Of a stretch of DNA of 19,713 nt, positions 18,443-19,713 are shown piece by piece (the stretch's first letter is position 1; each line of letters starts with the position of its first letter). The notes below the pieces were generated by a model. It was given only the letters and a program-made list of their open reading frames with translations. It was not told the origin of the DNA and searched no databases. The position numbers and the translations under genes were made by a program. Location of the stretch: the NCBI GenBank assembly GCA_002383105.1, contig DFXC01000152.1, positions 27,603 through 47,315 of the forward strand, written 5' to 3'. The stretch is from Hyphomicrobiaceae bacterium UBA4118. Lineage in GTDB: Bacteria; Pseudomonadota; Alphaproteobacteria; Rhizobiales; Methyloligellaceae.

Positions 18443-18895
18443 TTGGGGGGCGGGGCCGATCTGCCGGGCGCGGTCCTCTTCGCCTGCAATCGCAACGCTA
18501 TACGCTCGCCGATGGCCGCCGCCATCCTCAAGCATCTCGCCGGCTCGCGCGTCTATGTCGGCTCAGCCGGCGTGCGCGCGGGCGAGCCCGACCCGTTCGC
18601 CGTCGCCGTCATGGAGGAGCTCGGCATCGACATGTCGAAGCACAAGCCGGTGACCCTTGCCGGCGTGCACGACACCTCCTTCGATCTCATCGTGACGCTC
18701 GCCCCTGAAGCCCACCACAAGGCGCTTCAGCTTGCCGAGGGCTTCGCCGTCGACGTGGAATATTGGCCGACCCAGGATCCGACGCTTGCGAGCGGTAGCC
18801 GCGAGCAGATCCTCGCCGCCTACCGCGCCGTGCGCGACAGCCTGTTCGCCAAGATCAAGGCGCGCTTCCCGCTGACCGGCGCCCCGAGCGTGTAG
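18443..18895 (+). CDS. Low-molecular-weight protein-tyrosine-phosphatase family protein (arsenate reductase-like fold)
   Basis: The 150-residue product has the phosphate-binding loop CNRNAIRS (Cys15-x5-Arg21-Ser22) directly after the first strand, and Asp112 in TQDPT as the likely general acid. Both are family hallmarks. The NAIRSPMA variant is what I associate with the member encoded after UPF0262 in alphaproteobacteria. The substrate is unknown. The only plausible start is a TTG at 18443, with AAGGA about seven bases upstream; the two ATGs at the end of the preceding gene are in other frames. It lies four bases after UPF0262, and the usual next gene, infA, is absent here. Confidence 0.88.
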   Translation: MGGGADLPGAVLFACNRNAIRSPMAAAILKHLAGSRVYVGSAGVRAGEPDPFAVAVMEELGIDMSKHKPVTLAGVHDTSFDLIVTLAPEAHHKALQLAEGFAVDVEYWPTQDPTLASGSREQILAAYRAVRDSLFAKIKARFPLTGAPSV

Positions 18896-18923
18896 CGTGC
18901 GCTCAAATGTTCGACAGGCTGAC

Positions 18924-19400
18924 TCATTTCTTCACCGGGGCATAAAAGACGCTGTCGATCTCCACGATATCGTCGTCGAACAGGCGCTGGACCTCGACCA
19001 TCGTTCGGGGCGGATAAGGCGGCTTGCCCCACAGCTGCTCCTGCGCCTTGTCCACCATGGGCGCGTATCGGTGCAGGTCGCTGACGTAAACCGTGAGCCG
19101 CACGCAATCTTGCAGGCTCGCGCCCTCCGATTGAGCAATCAATTCGAGATTGAGGAAGGCGCGAAGAATGCGCGCTTGCGGATCCTGCACCAAAATGTTG
19201 GTCGCCGGATCGATGCCTTGCATGCCGGCGACAAAGACGAAGTCACCGGCCCTGGCGCCGAGACTCCAAGTGCCCTCCGCCTTGATGGCACCGGGAGGAT
19301 CGAGAGTTTTGACGCCATTGGGCGACGGTGACTGGGCAACGGCGAGGCTTGACGCCATGGCGATTGCCGCCACGCAAGGAAGAGCAAGGTGCCGCAACAT
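18924..19400 (-). CDS. RidA/YjgF family protein with a signal peptide
   Basis: RidA proteins hydrolyse reactive enamine/imine intermediates, normally in the cytoplasm. Here the 158-residue product has an N-terminal signal sequence (hydrophobic core about residues 4-21, cleavage probably after the AVA at 20-22), so it is predicted to be periplasmic. The RidA core follows: GDFVFVAGMQGID, LNLELIAQSEGASLQDCVRLTVYVSD, and PPRTMVEV with the conserved Arg132 that binds substrate carboxylates in active members. GGAG seven bases before the ATG at 19400 supports this start over one at 19418. It is convergent with the phosphatase gene, 28 bases apart. Confidence 0.88.
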   Translation of the reverse strand: MLRHLALPCVAAIAMASSLAVAQSPSPNGVKTLDPPGAIKAEGTWSLGARAGDFVFVAGMQGIDPATNILVQDPQARILRAFLNLELIAQSEGASLQDCVRLTVYVSDLHRYAPMVDKAQEQLWGKPPYPPRTMVEVQRLFDDDIVEIDSVFYAPVKK

Positions 19401-19448
19401 TTGGGTGCTCCATCTCAAGGGACGATCCGCCGAGCGTCGGCTCGCACG

Positions 19449-19713
19449 ATGAGAGAGCCTATCCGCAACCGTTCCCTAAGCAAGCGCGGCTTTGTCGATT
19501 TTCTTGCCACCAACCGCCTGAGCATCGCGCTCACCTCCTACCAGACCGGGCAGCTCATGCTGATCGGCCCGCTGCTCGACGGTAGTGCGCGCGCCATGAA
19601 GGCGGCATCCTCATCGACGTCGAGAACGACCGCGTCGTCACCGAGGACCTCTCCATGCCGCACTCCCCGCGCCTCAACGCCGGCACGCTGTGGGTGCTCG
19701 ATTCAGGCCGCGG
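19449..19713 (+). pseudogene. TIGR03032-family gene remnant, internally deleted and frame-shifted, running off the window
   Basis: The frame from ATG at 19449 reads like the N-terminus of a TIGR03032 protein: a GFVDFLATNRLSIALTSYQ segment and then TGQLMLIGPLLDG. From about 19595 the family sequence resumes in another frame (offset by two) as HEGGILIDVENDRVV, EDLSMPHSPRLNAGTLWVLDSG. In intact proteins of roughly 350 residues I recall more than 100 residues separating these motifs, so a large internal deletion and a frame change lie between about 19580 and 19597. The original frame stays open to the window end but reads as low-complexity Ser/Arg/Pro. Function of the family is unknown. The divergent RidA gene starts 48 bases away. 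Confidence 0.72.

Overview
This is a GC-rich window from an alphaproteobacterium, most likely of the order Hyphomicrobiales (Rhizobiales). The evidence is a murA-DUF2948-hisD-UPF0262-phosphatase block typical of alphaproteobacteria, a ferredoxin-NADP reductase of the thioredoxin-reductase-like type known from Bradyrhizobium and Rhodopseudomonas, the cysG-DUF2849-cysI-DUF934-cysH gene order, and a RIME-like palindromic intergenic repeat of the rhizobial type. I cannot place it to genus.

Layout. (1) 1-3216, minus strand: a DUF4212 small subunit, a sodium:solute symporter large subunit carrying an EF-hand-like loop, and a proline iminopeptidase form an apparent operon ending at a GC-rich hairpin. 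(2) 3369-3827, plus strand: mscL, divergent from that operon. (3) 4044-12301, plus strand: a tightly packed assimilatory sulfate reduction operon. It runs ferredoxin-NADP reductase, adrenodoxin-type 2Fe-2S ferredoxin, cysG (siroheme), DUF2849, cysI (sulfite reductase), a DUF934-CysH fusion (APS reductase), cysD and cysN (ATP sulfurylase). Most junctions overlap or nearly touch. A TauE/SafE (TSUP) permease at 12374 and a DUF3147 membrane protein follow. An AT-rich leader with a perfect 17-bp palindrome precedes the operon. (4) 13777-14180: a small protein of unknown function and a convergent tRNA-Thr(GGU). (5) 14383-18895, plus strand: a 57-residue basic protein, murA, a RIME-like repeat, DUF2948, hisD, UPF0262 and a low-molecular-weight phosphatase. 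(6) 18924-19713: an exported RidA-family protein on the minus strand and a deleted, frame-shifted remnant of a TIGR03032-family gene, where infA would be expected.

How the sulfur genes work together (inference from family knowledge). Sulfate, possibly imported by the TSUP permease, is activated to APS by CysDN. CysH reduces APS directly to sulfite, since it carries the four-cysteine [4Fe-4S] signature of APS reductases. Sulfite is reduced to sulfide by CysI, whose siroheme comes from CysG. No flavoprotein CysJ is present. The reductase and ferredoxin at the head of the operon look like a dedicated electron supply from NADPH to CysI. APS kinase is not needed in this route, and the C-terminus of CysN appears to carry a non-functional remnant of an APS kinase domain lacking its P-loop. 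The DUF934-CysH fusion, the CysC remnant in CysN and the built-in electron-transfer pair are the most unusual points in the window.
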